Of a DNA stretch of 64,000 nt, positions 24,435 through 33,408 are shown one piece after another; position 1 is the first letter of the stretch; each line of letters begins with the position of its first letter. The position numbers and the translations under genes were made by a program. The stretch covers positions 12,837 through 76,836 of the forward strand of contig CAYVHO010000014.1 in the NCBI GenBank assembly GCA_964451325.1, given 5' to 3'. The notes beneath the pieces are model-generated. The model saw only the letters and a list, made by a program, of their open reading frames with translations. It ran no database searches and was not told the DNA's origin. The stretch is from JAADHI01 sp964451325. GTDB lineage: Bacteria; Nitrospirota; Nitrospiria; SBBL01; JAADHI01.

Positions 24435-27400
24435 GTGACAGGCTCACCACTGAGGTTTTTTAAACAAAGGGCCGTTTCCAAATAGATATTTTCCCATGTA
24501 TTGTTTTTGATTGCCAGTTCAAAGGCATAAGGGCTGATAAATTGTATCCTTCCGGGAAATTGTTGCAGTAGTGTGCCAGGGTCAATAGGGGGTGGGCTAT
24601 TGTCCGTCTCAAATGAAAAGCGAATATTTTCACCCCGTTCTTCTATTTTGCTCATTTTAAGTATTTTCGCCATGCCCTTGAGCTGAATGACTTGTAAGAG
24701 CTGGCTTGCCGGAGGGGGTAGAGGCCCGTAACGGTCTTCCAATTCAAGGCGAATGGCCTGAATCTCATCCAGGTTTTCGCAACGTGAGAGGCGTTTATAG
24801 GTGGAAAGTCGTTGCAAAGGGTCTGTGATGTAGTCTTCAGGAATAAAAGCGGAGACACGAAAGTGCAGGTTGGTTTCGACCTTTTTTTCGATTGGAGCGC
24901 CCTTTAAATTGGTGACCAGTTCGTTAATCATTTCGAGATACATCTCAAAACCTACTGCGGCGATTTGTCCGGATTGTTCCTGTCCCAGTAAATTTCCTGC
25001 CCCGCGAATTTCGAGATCCCGTGCGGCCACCTTGAAGCCTGAACCCAACTCGGTGAATTCTTGAATGGCGTTCAGGCGTTCTTTGGCCTCCTCGGTTAAA
25101 ATCCGATCTTCACGAACAAGCAAATAGGCATAGGCCTGCTCGCCGGAGCGGCCAACACGACCGCGCAACTGATAGAGTTCGGAGAGGCCAAAACGGTCGG
25201 CATCGTTGATGATGATGGTATTGGCGGAGGGGATGTCAATACCGGACTCAATGATGGTTGTGGTCAGCAGTAGATTGTATTCTTTGTTGATAAATTTACG
25301 CATCACTTTTTCAAGTGCGCCTTCTGCCATTTGCCCATGGGCAATGCCTATTTTTGCTTCGGGCAATAGTTCTGCTAAAAACAGGGCGATTTTTTCGATG
25401 TTATGCACGCGGTTGTGTAGAAAAAAGACCTGCCCGCCACGGACCAATTCTCGAAAGACGACCTCTCGAATAATGGTGGGATCGAAGGGGGCCATAATGG
25501 TGCGAATGGCCAGTCGGTCGGCAGGCGGTGTTTCAATGACTGAGAGGTCACGGACTTGTGCCAGCGACATCTGCAAGGTGCGTGGAATGGGGGTCGCGGT
25601 CAGGGTGAGCACGTCCACTTCTTTACGCATTTTTTTGAGCCATTCTTTGTGGCGGACCCCAAAACGGTGCTCTTCATCCACAATAATCAAACCTAAATCT
25701 TTAAAAAAGACATCTTTTTGCAGGACTCTGTGTGTGCCGAGTAGGATGTCTACGGTTCCTTTTTTGAGCGCGGCAAGGGTTTCTCGTTGTGCTTTGCGTG
25801 AGACAAAACGACTTAAGACGGCGACATTTACGGGGAAAGGTGCAAAGCGTTCGACAAAAGTTTCGTAATGCTGTTGGGCCAGTAGGGTGGTGGGCACGAC
25901 CATGGCGACTTGTTTGTTGTCCATTACGGCTTGAAAAGCCGCCCGCATGGCGACTTCTGTTTTGCCATAGCCGACATCGCCACAAACCAGCCGATCCATG
26001 GGTTTGGCTTTTTCCATATCGGCCAACACTTCTTGAATCGTGCGCAGCTGATCGGGTGTTTCTTCGTATTCAAAGGCTGCGGCAAAGGCCTCTGCATCTG
26101 AGGCGGCGCTTGCAAAGGCGTGGCCTTCCAGTACCTCACGTTCTGCATAAAGTTCTAACAATTCCTGTGTCATTTCTTTGATTTCTTTTTTGACACGGGC
26201 TTTTGTTTTGGCCCAGCGTGCACCGCCGAGTTTGTCTACTTTAGGCGATCCTCCCCCCATGCCGATGTAGCGTTGAACGAGATTCAATGAGTCCAGCGGC
26301 ACATAAACCTTATCTTTTGATAAATATTCCAGAACCAGAAAATCTGATTCGTACCCTGCATCCCGTTCTCCCTGCCGGATGGTCAAGCGTTTTAGGCCGA
26401 TGTATTTGCCAACACCGTGATCCATGTGAACGACATGGTCTCCTGGATTAAGCTCTTCAAAAGAGGCCAAAAACCCGGCCCGTTTTGATTGTTCGATGGA
26501 TTGTTTTGATGCTGAAGCGGGACGGCGTCCGCCTGACTTTCCCCCTCCCGTTAAGGCTTCTTCGGTGAGAAAAACGATTTTTGATCCTTCGAGTGCAAAA
26601 CCTTCTGAAATGCTGCCGATTTTGATCAAAATGGGTGCGGGTGGGCTTAGGTTTTGTGTGGTCATTGCATTCCAGTTTGCCCAGGGCAGTTCGTGATCAG
26701 AGAGCAGACGGCGAAATCGTTCGGCTTGATGCTCATTTTTGACGATGAGTAGGATGATCTGTGTCTGTCGCCCTTCGTTGAGTAGTCGACAAGCCTCAGA
26801 AAAATTTTGGCCAGGGCGGGAAAACCCTAAGGCCGTGAGCGAGCGCGGTTCATAAGTGAATCGCAGTGCGCCTTTTTCTGCTTTCATGAACAAGGTTTCG
26901 ATGTCGATGGTGCTGCGATTTTCTGTGACATCAATCAGGTAAGAGAGCGGGGCATAAAGGGATTTTACAGTCGGGTAGCCCGTGTTTCGTGTTGCGGCAA
27001 AGATGGACGCATCTTCGGCTTCTTCTAAAAAGCGTTTGCCATGTTGCAGCAGTTCATTGGGCTCATCAAAAATCAAAACCGTTTCAGGTGAGAGATAGTC
27101 TGAAAGTAAACATGCGTGATGTTCTTTGTTAAAAATATTTTCACGTCCTAAAATGATTTGAACGGATTCGATTTGATCTTGTGAACGCTGTGTTTCTGTA
27201 TCGAAGGTTCTGATCGACTCGATTTCATCATCAAAAAACTCAATGCGAACGGGAGAATGACTTGTGGGGGCATAGAGATCGACAATGCCTCCGCGCAAAG
27301 AAATCTCTCCCGGTGAGGTGACCGCCGTTGTGCCTTCATATCCTGCACGTGTGAGTCTTTTGATGAGGGCTTCGCGGGGCACGATTTCTCCAACAGAGAG

Positions 27401-27829
27401 CATTTCTACGCTTTCCAACAAAAGTGATTTTTTGACGACACGTTGTAAAAACCCATCCAGCGTGGTGATGACCGCGCAGGCTTCTTTTGATGCCAGTTTA
27501 TGCAGGATAGACAAACGTTGTGCGATCCAATCGGGACGTGGATTTGAGGGTTCATAGGGAAGGATGTCCCAAGGCGGAAAAAAATAGGGTTTAATCCTTG
27601 TATCGTCTTGGGCAGGTTCAAGCGCCATAAAAAAAGACAGCTCTTCAAAAAGAAGTCGTGCACGGTCTGTCGAGGAAGTCAGTAGGCAAAATGGTAGGCC
27701 ACTGTGTGCGATCGCAGAAAGAAAGAGTGCCCGTGCAGATTGTGTCAGACCATTTATTTTGATTTTTTTTTGCCCTGCGGCGATTGCGTCCAGTAGAGGG
27801 GCAAAAGGGGGAGATGTTTGTCGAAGCAT
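24431..27829 (-). CDS. mfd: Transcription-repair coupling factor
   Basis: Mfd displaces stalled RNA polymerase and recruits UvrA. The 1132-residue product has the UvrB-like N-terminal module (up to about 350) and the RNA polymerase-interacting CarD-like domain (LNPGDHVVHMDHGVGKYIGL, about 460-530). The SF2 helicase follows, with Walker A GDVGYGKTE, DEEH in LIIVDEEHRFGVRHKEWL, TATPIPRT and QLRGRVGRS. The TRCF C-terminal domain follows. The start codon overlaps the rfaE2 stop by 1 nt. Confidence 0.97.
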   Translation of the reverse strand: MLRQTSPPFAPLLDAIAAGQKKIKINGLTQSARALFLSAIAHSGLPFCLLTSSTDRARLLFEELSFFMALEPAQDDTRIKPYFFPPWDILPYEPSNPRPDWIAQRLSILHKLASKEACAVITTLDGFLQRVVKKSLLLESVEMLSVGEIVPREALIKRLTRAGYEGTTAVTSPGEISLRGGIVDLYAPTSHSPVRIEFFDDEIESIRTFDTETQRSQDQIESVQIILGRENIFNKEHHACLLSDYLSPETVLIFDEPNELLQHGKRFLEEAEDASIFAATRNTGYPTVKSLYAPLSYLIDVTENRSTIDIETLFMKAEKGALRFTYEPRSLTALGFSRPGQNFSEACRLLNEGRQTQIILLIVKNEHQAERFRRLLSDHELPWANWNAMTTQNLSPPAPILIKIGSISEGFALEGSKIVFLTEEALTGGGKSGGRRPASASKQSIEQSKRAGFLASFEELNPGDHVVHMDHGVGKYIGLKRLTIRQGERDAGYESDFLVLEYLSKDKVYVPLDSLNLVQRYIGMGGGSPKVDKLGGARWAKTKARVKKEIKEMTQELLELYAEREVLEGHAFASAASDAEAFAAAFEYEETPDQLRTIQEVLADMEKAKPMDRLVCGDVGYGKTEVAMRAAFQAVMDNKQVAMVVPTTLLAQQHYETFVERFAPFPVNVAVLSRFVSRKAQRETLAALKKGTVDILLGTHRVLQKDVFFKDLGLIIVDEEHRFGVRHKEWLKKMRKEVDVLTLTATPIPRTLQMSLAQVRDLSVIETPPADRLAIRTIMAPFDPTIIREVVFRELVRGGQVFFLHNRVHNIEKIALFLAELLPEAKIGIAHGQMAEGALEKVMRKFINKEYNLLLTTTIIESGIDIPSANTIIINDADRFGLSELYQLRGRVGRSGEQAYAYLLVREDRILTEEAKERLNAIQEFTELGSGFKVAARDLEIRGAGNLLGQEQSGQIAAVGFEMYLEMINELVTNLKGAPIEKKVETNLHFRVSAFIPEDYITDPLQRLSTYKRLSRCENLDEIQAIRLELEDRYGPLPPPASQLLQVIQLKGMAKILKMSKIEERGENIRFSFETDNSPPPIDPGTLLQQFPGRIQFISPYAFELAIKNNTWENIYLETALCLKNLSGEPVT

Positions 27830-28320
27830 TATTTTTTGTCCTGAAAACGTGCGAGCACACGATCAATGAGTGAGGTGGTGGAAGTGCCTTTTACCAAGGG
27901 GATGCGGACGACTTTCCCGCCGTGGGTTTCCACATGGTCTCGCCCCACAATTTGATCTAAAGTCCAGTCTCCCCCTTTGACGAGGATGTTGGGTGTGAGT
28001 GTTTTAATCAGATTAAGGGGCGTATTGCCTGAAAATAAAATGAGGTAGTCAATAAACCAAAAGCCGGACAAAACTTCAAGCCGTTGGGCTTGCGAAACAA
28101 TGGGGCGTTTTTCGCCTTTGAGTTTTCGCACAGAGACATCTGAATTAACCGCCACCACCAGGACATCGCCCAGGTTTCGGGCCTCGGTGAGGTAGCGCAC
28201 ATGTCCTGCGTGCACGAGATCAAAACAGCCGTTTGTAAAAACAACCTTTTTATTTTGTTTTTTCAGGTGTGCACATTCTTTTTCTAAACTTTTGAGATTA
28301 AATATTTTTTTTGATTTCAT
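27829..28320 (-). CDS. rfaE2: D-glycero-beta-D-manno-heptose 1-phosphate adenylyltransferase (RfaE2-type)
   Basis: Nucleotidyltransferase that makes ADP-heptose precursor for LPS inner core. The 163-residue product is the stand-alone C-terminal half of HldE. Motifs: VVFTNGCFDLVHAGHVRYL with the HxGH signature, VAVNSDVSVRKLKG and VKGTSTTSLIDRV. Its kinase partner is not in this window. It lies between sirC and mfd in a tight operon. Confidence 0.93.
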   Translation of the reverse strand: MKSKKIFNLKSLEKECAHLKKQNKKVVFTNGCFDLVHAGHVRYLTEARNLGDVLVVAVNSDVSVRKLKGEKRPIVSQAQRLEVLSGFWFIDYLILFSGNTPLNLIKTLTPNILVKGGDWTLDQIVGRDHVETHGGKVVRIPLVKGTSTTSLIDRVLARFQDKK

Positions 28321-28333
28321 TCGCTTCCTGAAT

Positions 28334-28804
28334 TTATGATTTCTGTGTCAATAGGGTCTTGATTTTATCTCGGATGGACACGGCCAAAGTGGGGGTTTTC
28401 CCTTGCGTGGAGACGGCGACGGTAAATGTTTGTTCTGAAAAAATGGCCGGCACGATAAAATCACCTGCTGAGGAGCGGTCAGCAACATTGATCAAAATTT
28501 GGGCTTTTTTTGCTTCATCGGCAACCGCTTGGTTGACCTCTGCTTTGTTCGTTGCGGTAAAAGCCAGGAAAGCGTCTTGAAGATCCCCGTATTGATAGCT
28601 GCGTTGTCTAATTTTAATCTGGCCTTGTTGTTCTAGTTTGAGCAATTCCGGTGTCAGTTGTGGGCTAATCACCGTAAGGTTTGCCTCAGATTGTAGCAGG
28701 GTGAGGATTTTACGGGTCGCGACAGCACCTCCGCCGATGACAATGACTGGACGGTCTTTTAAATTTAGAAATAGGGGGTAGTGGAAAACAGGGGTGTTCT
28801 TCAC
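28334..28804 (-). CDS. Precorrin-2 dehydrogenase (siroheme synthase N-terminal type)
   Basis: NAD-dependent enzyme that oxidises precorrin-2 to sirohydrochlorin in siroheme or heme synthesis. The 156-residue product shows YPLFLNLKDRPVIVIGGGAVATRK (Rossmann motif), the family's VISPQLTPEL, and NVADRSSAGDFIVPAIF. It is a short stand-alone form without the methyltransferase half of CysG. The start overlaps the bamD stop as ATGA. Confidence 0.9.
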   Translation of the reverse strand: MKNTPVFHYPLFLNLKDRPVIVIGGGAVATRKILTLLQSEANLTVISPQLTPELLKLEQQGQIKIRQRSYQYGDLQDAFLAFTATNKAEVNQAVADEAKKAQILINVADRSSAGDFIVPAIFSEQTFTVAVSTQGKTPTLAVSIRDKIKTLLTQKS

Positions 28805-29520
28805 GAAACGGGGCGGGTCTTTTTAAGTTTCATCTGTATTTTGATCACTTCTTTTAGAAATTCAGACTGAGGGTAGTTTTCTGAAAAGTTTTGAAACGTG
28901 TTCGTGGCACTGGCCTGATCCCCGGATTCAAAATGGGATAAACCCAAAAAATAAAGTGTTTTTTCGCGAAGGGTGTCGTCGGGTTTTTTTGTGAGTATTT
29001 TATTAAAACGTGCGATTGCTGCGGGATAGGTTTCCGTTCTGTAATAAAAATGTCCGATCAAAAATTCATGTTTCAAGGTGCGAAGTTCGAGCTTTGCGAT
29101 CTTTTCCTTGGCCTCTTCTACATAAAGCGACTGGGGATATTGTGAGATAATGCGCTCAAAGGCCGTCATTGCGTTTACCATGGGTCCGGGGTCTCGATCA
29201 ATGGTGTTGAGTTGTTGAAAATAGGCCATGGCGAGCTTGAATTGTGAAAAAGCCGCCATTCTGTGAAAGGGATGTAACAAGAGAAAGCGTTCAAATTCAG
29301 CGATGGCCTCAATATACTCTTCTTTGACGTAGAAGGCTTCGCCGCGTTTGAGCAGGGTAATGGCGTCATAAATATTTTCTGTGTCTTGATTGGTATCGAC
29401 AATTTTTTCGTCAACACCGAGTAAGGAGAGCAACTCAGACTTTTCCTCGGTGCCAGAGCATCCCGTCAAAAAAAATAAGCTCATGATCGGGGCTGCAAAA
29501 CGAAATAAAGTGGTTTTCAT
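28801..29520 (-). CDS. bamD: Outer membrane assembly lipoprotein BamD
   Basis: Lipoprotein of the BAM complex that inserts outer-membrane proteins. The 239-residue product has a signal with lipobox LTGC (Cys21) and TPR-like repeats (AEAFYVKEEYIEAIAEFERFLLLHPFHRM-type region, then YPQSLYVEEAKEKI and the C-terminal NFSENYPQSEFLKE). It heads the operon that also encodes two foldases, a sensible functional grouping for envelope biogenesis. Confidence 0.9.
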   Translation of the reverse strand: MKTTLFRFAAPIMSLFFLTGCSGTEEKSELLSLLGVDEKIVDTNQDTENIYDAITLLKRGEAFYVKEEYIEAIAEFERFLLLHPFHRMAAFSQFKLAMAYFQQLNTIDRDPGPMVNAMTAFERIISQYPQSLYVEEAKEKIAKLELRTLKHEFLIGHFYYRTETYPAAIARFNKILTKKPDDTLREKTLYFLGLSHFESGDQASATNTFQNFSENYPQSEFLKEVIKIQMKLKKTRPVS

Positions 29521-29588
29521 TTAAAGTCCATCGTCAGATTAAGGCCACCCAAAATATCAGATATTCTCTCTATTGGCAAGATAGGGCG

Positions 29589-29617
29589 TTGCACTTCCGG
29601 GAGTGATTTCATATAAT
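29589..29617 (+). promoter_or_regulatory. Candidate sigma-70 promoter of EVE-domain gene
   Basis: TTGCAC (29589-29594), 17 nt, then a perfect TATAAT (29612-29617). Start near 29624, about 20 nt before the ATG. Confidence 0.6.
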
Positions 29618-29645
29618 CGGACTTCAAATTCAGGGGATAACACAA

Positions 29646-30098
29646 ATGGCTTATTGGTTAATGAAATCAGAACCTTCCGCATACAGCATTGATGATTTAA
29701 AACGCGAAGGGCAGACGCATTGGGATGGCATCAGAAACTATCAGGCTCGGAACTATATGCGGGAGATGCAGGTCGGGGACGAAGCTTTTTTTTATCATTC
29801 CAATTGCAGCCCTCCGGGCATCGTTGGCACGATGAAGGTGAGTAAAACGGTGTATACTGATCACACGGCCTTTGATCCAAAAGACATTCACTTTGACCCA
29901 AAAAGTAAAAAAGATCAGCCGCGTTGGGAAATGGTTGATCTGGTTTATGGCGCAACTTTCCCTAAGATGTTGTCGCTGTCGGCACTCCGGGCTGAACCCA
30001 CACTTGAGACTTTGGTCATTTTGCGCAAGGGCAATCGGCTTTCGATTACACCGCTCACTGAAGAAGAATGGCAGGACATTTTAAAGCTGTGTCACTAA
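29646..30098 (+). CDS. EVE domain-containing protein
   Basis: Small protein of the EVE/PUA-like fold, which binds modified bases in nucleic acid. The 150 residues match the thymocyte nuclear protein 1 type throughout: MAYWLMKSEPSAYSIDDLKREGQTHWDGIRNYQARNYMR-type N-terminus (positions 1-39), EAFFYHSNCSPPGIVGTMKV and WEMVDLVYGATFPKMLSL. AGGGG lies about 10 nt before ATG. The family is common as a solitary housekeeping gene, and its exact role is unclear. Confidence 0.92.
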   Translation: MAYWLMKSEPSAYSIDDLKREGQTHWDGIRNYQARNYMREMQVGDEAFFYHSNCSPPGIVGTMKVSKTVYTDHTAFDPKDIHFDPKSKKDQPRWEMVDLVYGATFPKMLSLSALRAEPTLETLVILRKGNRLSITPLTEEEWQDILKLCH

Positions 30099-30155
30099 AA
30101 CAAATATAAATCAATCAATTCGTTCATATTTTTTTGTTAAAGAAGGATTTTTTAC

Positions 30156-30938
30156 ATGCTCATTGATACCCATTGTCACATTGCAGATATTGAGTTTGAT
30201 GCAGATCGTGATGCCGTCATTAAAGCTGCCATTGTTGCAGGTGTGCAAAAAATGATTGTCATTGGCACGAGCCTTGAGTCCAGCCAACGGGCGATTGCAT
30301 TGGCGGAACAACACCCCTTTCTTTGGGCAACTGTTGGTCTTCATCCCCATGATGCAAAGGCGTTTGACGACAAATTGTTTGAAACTTTTAGTCAAATGGC
30401 GAGCCATCCCAAAGTGGTTGCAATTGGGGAAACAGGTTTTGACCTTTTTTACAATCATGCCAGTTTAGAGGTGCAGCGCCATGCTTTTATTGAACAAATT
30501 CGTTTGGCCAAAGAAAAACAACTGCCCCTTGTGATACACACACGGGATGCATGGCCTGAGACCTTTGATCTTTTTGAGAAAGAAGATATCCGCATACATG
30601 CTCAGCATGTCGGGGTGGTGCTGCATTGTTTTACGGGTGACAAAAAAATCGTAAAACGTGCCCTTGATTTTGACTGTTATCTTTCTTTTTCAGGCATCAT
30701 GACCTTTAAAAAGGCCTTTGATGTGCAAGCGGCTGCCATAAGCGTTGATATCGACAAACTGCTGGTCGAAACAGATGCGCCCTACCTCGCCCCGCAAGGC
30801 AAGCGTGGCAAACGAAACGAGCCCGCTTATGTTACGCTTGTGGCAAAAAAATTGGCCGAGCTTAGAAATATGCCTTTTGATGCACTCTGCGAAACCACGA
30901 CGCTGAATGCAGAGCGCCTCTTTCGGCTTGGTCTTTAA
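30156..30938 (+). CDS. tatD: TatD family metal-dependent deoxyribonuclease
   Basis: TIM-barrel metallohydrolase with DNase activity in characterised members. The 260-residue product shows the metal ligands DTHCHI at the N-terminus, GETGFDLFY, VIHTRDAWPET, VLHCFTGD and ETDAPYLAPQGKRGKRNEP. AAGGA precedes ATG by about 8 nt. It lies 57 nt after the EVE gene and may share its transcript. Confidence 0.94.
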   Translation: MLIDTHCHIADIEFDADRDAVIKAAIVAGVQKMIVIGTSLESSQRAIALAEQHPFLWATVGLHPHDAKAFDDKLFETFSQMASHPKVVAIGETGFDLFYNHASLEVQRHAFIEQIRLAKEKQLPLVIHTRDAWPETFDLFEKEDIRIHAQHVGVVLHCFTGDKKIVKRALDFDCYLSFSGIMTFKKAFDVQAAAISVDIDKLLVETDAPYLAPQGKRGKRNEPAYVTLVAKKLAELRNMPFDALCETTTLNAERLFRLGL

Positions 30939-31124
30939 TCAGAGCTTTCTTAGCACCTTCTTTCCTCTCTAATCGCACCTTAATTACACACTCACGACGA
31001 TTATTGTCATTATGACATCCCTGTTTATTTGTAAATAAGTAGTCTAATGTCCCCAATATGTTACTTATTTGCATTTTTTTCTCAATATCTCCCTGTTTAA
31101 ACAATCGGCATATTTATTGCTTTT

Positions 31125-31152
31125 CCTATGAGTCATTTCCTATGAATCATTT
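31125..31152. repeat. Tandem 14-bp direct repeat before histidine kinase gene
   Basis: CCTATGAGTCATTT (31125-31138) is followed directly by CCTATGAATCATTT (31139-31152), 13 of 14 identical. It lies about 35-60 bp before the kinase start and may be a regulator site. Confidence 0.5.
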
Positions 31153-31185
31153 TTTAAGCATGATAGGGGTGCGAAAAAACAGCTC

Positions 31186-32859
31186 ATGAGAACAAAAAGA
31201 ATTGTTACTAAGGTTCTGGTCGCTTTAGCGCTTACATTGATGATCCCTCAATTGGTTTTTCTTTACATGTGGGAAGATCTCTCGACGCGGAGTACCTTTT
31301 TATTGTTTGCGTCGACGATCTTACTCATTGGAATTGGCACACATCTGATTTGGGACATTGTCCGCTCCATTCGTGCCATATTCAGAAATATTGATGAGAT
31401 TACCAAAAACGATTTAAAGGGAAGCATGCCAAAGTCTTCAGACGAGTTGGAGATCATGGGGAATTCGATAGAGGTCATTTCAAAAAAAATTGTCGAAAAT
31501 ATGGAAGACCTGCAACGTTCGACGGCCTTGATTGAAAAAACGAAAAAAGATCTCAACGACACCTTGCTGTATGTCGAAAGTGTTATGAATTCCATGGGAG
31601 ATGCGCTCATTGTGATTGACTCTGAATACAAGATTAAGCGCATCAATCAAATGGCGAAATCCCTCTTAAAGTACGACGAAGATGATCTCATTGCGCGTAC
31701 GATTGATTCTCTTTTTGAATATATTGATGAAAACTCATTTTTTAATTCAAAAGGGGTGACCGGAAAACGTATGTGCTGTATCACGATGGAAAATGAAAAA
31801 ATCCCTGTGGATGTCAATATTCAGCCTTTGATTGATTTAAATGACACACGCATTGGTCATGTCCTGGTTGTAAGGGATATGCGAGTGACATTGGATCTGA
31901 TCTCCCGTCTCGAAGAAGCCAATACCTCTCTGGAAGTGATTGTGCAAGAAAGAACGCAGGCGCTTCAAGAGAGTTGTCAGGCCCTGAAAATGAAGGATGC
32001 CCAAATTTTACAGCAGGAAAAAATGGCCTCCATTGGTGTTTTGACCGCAGGCATTGCCCATGAAATCAATAACCCCGTGGGTTATATCAGTAGTAATATG
32101 GAGTTACTTCAGGAAAGTTTAGGGGATATTGTTTCTTATACCCAATTACTGGAGTACGGCATTGCGGCCCAAACCAAAGAAAACGATGCAAAACGCCGCG
32201 CGCTTGAGATGGATCAAATCAAGCAGGTTCAGGCGAGAATGAAGGTCGAAAAACTCTTTTCCGACTCAGAAAAAATCATCAAAGAGTCCGGTCAGGGACT
32301 CAAACGCATTAAACGTATTATCCATGATTTAAGAATGTTTTCGCACAGCGACGAAAATAAAATGATTTCAACGGACTTAAATCATGAGATTCAAAATACC
32401 TTAAACATTGTTGAACACGAATTAAAACATAAAGCGGAGATTGTGACCCAATTTGAGTTTGTTCCGCCGCTCAATTGTTACCCGCAACAACTGAATCAGG
32501 TTTTTATGAATCTCCTCATCAACGCCTCACATGCGGTATCTGAAGGCGATGTGATTCATATTCGAACCCACTATCGGGATGGGCAAATCTATGTGGTCTT
32601 TAAAGACACGGGCATTGGCATCCCCTCCGAAAATTTGAAAAAAATATTTGATCCCTTTTTTACCACCAAAGCGGTTGGCAAAGGCACGGGGCTTGGTCTT
32701 TATATTAGTTATGGTATTGTCGAAAAACACAAAGGAACACTTTCAGTTGAGAGCAAACCAGGAGAGGGCAGCACATTTACCATTAAATTACCGGTGGCAC
32801 ATTCAGAGTCCTTAGTGCATCCTGCCATGACCATTCCGGCAATACGCGCGGTTCACTGA
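31186..32859 (+). CDS. Membrane sensor histidine kinase (HAMP-PAS-HisKA-HATPase)
   Basis: Two-component sensor of 557 residues. Two hydrophobic helices (about 8-27 and 35-57) have almost no periplasmic loop, so the signal is probably sensed in the membrane or cytosol. A HAMP-like linker, a PAS domain (about 120-245, MGDALIVIDSEYKIKRIN) and a coiled coil follow. The His-box is GIAHEINNPVGYISSN. The ATP-binding domain has MNLLINASHAV, DTGIGIP, FDPFFTTKAVGKGTGLGL and the final GEGSTFTIKLP. All core motifs are intact. The response regulator follows 26 nt downstream. Confidence 0.93.
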   Translation: MRTKRIVTKVLVALALTLMIPQLVFLYMWEDLSTRSTFLLFASTILLIGIGTHLIWDIVRSIRAIFRNIDEITKNDLKGSMPKSSDELEIMGNSIEVISKKIVENMEDLQRSTALIEKTKKDLNDTLLYVESVMNSMGDALIVIDSEYKIKRINQMAKSLLKYDEDDLIARTIDSLFEYIDENSFFNSKGVTGKRMCCITMENEKIPVDVNIQPLIDLNDTRIGHVLVVRDMRVTLDLISRLEEANTSLEVIVQERTQALQESCQALKMKDAQILQQEKMASIGVLTAGIAHEINNPVGYISSNMELLQESLGDIVSYTQLLEYGIAAQTKENDAKRRALEMDQIKQVQARMKVEKLFSDSEKIIKESGQGLKRIKRIIHDLRMFSHSDENKMISTDLNHEIQNTLNIVEHELKHKAEIVTQFEFVPPLNCYPQQLNQVFMNLLINASHAVSEGDVIHIRTHYRDGQIYVVFKDTGIGIPSENLKKIFDPFFTTKAVGKGTGLGLYISYGIVEKHKGTLSVESKPGEGSTFTIKLPVAHSESLVHPAMTIPAIRAVH

Positions 32860-32885
32860 GGACCATCGCAGATGAAAAGGCTAAA

Positions 32886-33401
32886 ATGATGAAACCCTAT
32901 CCTATTCTCATTGTTGATGACGAAGCCAATATACGCAGTAGTCTGGGCCGACTCTTTCATCGAGAGGGCTACGAGACTTTGTTGGCGGAAACAGGGGCAG
33001 ATGCACTGGATCTTTTGGAAACAGGGCCTGTATCGGTTGTCTTGACAGATTACCGGATGCCGGGACAATCGGGTGTCGCATTTTTAAACGTAGTGAAAAA
33101 ACGCTATCCTCAGGCCATTCGCATTGTTTTAAGCGGAAAAGCAGATATGGAATCCATTATGACAGGTGTCCGAGAAGGGGTCGTTTCACATTTTTTATTA
33201 AAACCCTGGGATAATACTGTGCTCAAAGAGATCGTTCGCAAAGCCATCCAGGAAATGGAAAAGAAACAAGGGCTGTCGGGAAGATGTACTCCCGAAAAAA
33301 AAAGACATGATGTCGAGCACCTTAGGCAGGTTGATCCAGGGATTTTGCACGTAAATGAAGCAACAAATGGCGCGATTATCATTGAGGATAGTCAGTTTTG
33401 A
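32886..33401 (+). CDS. Response regulator (receiver domain with short tail)
   Basis: Partner of the preceding kinase. The receiver domain (1-120) has ILIVDDEAN with the acidic pair, phospho-acceptor Asp in VVLTDYRMPGQSG, the LSGK switch segment and conserved Lys in LLKPWDN. The last 45 or so residues have no recognisable DNA-binding or enzymatic domain, so output is probably by protein contact. The product has 171 residues; AAAAGG lies just before the ATG ATG start. Confidence 0.92.
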   Translation: MMKPYPILIVDDEANIRSSLGRLFHREGYETLLAETGADALDLLETGPVSVVLTDYRMPGQSGVAFLNVVKKRYPQAIRIVLSGKADMESIMTGVREGVVSHFLLKPWDNTVLKEIVRKAIQEMEKKQGLSGRCTPEKKRHDVEHLRQVDPGILHVNEATNGAIIIEDSQF

Positions 33402-33408
33402 TCTTCCT

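Noticed and set aside
25206..25868. Plus-strand open frame of about 220 codons opposite mfd
   Set aside because: It is a shadow of the mfd helicase domain with Ser/Arg-rich reversed-codon composition and no ribosome site.
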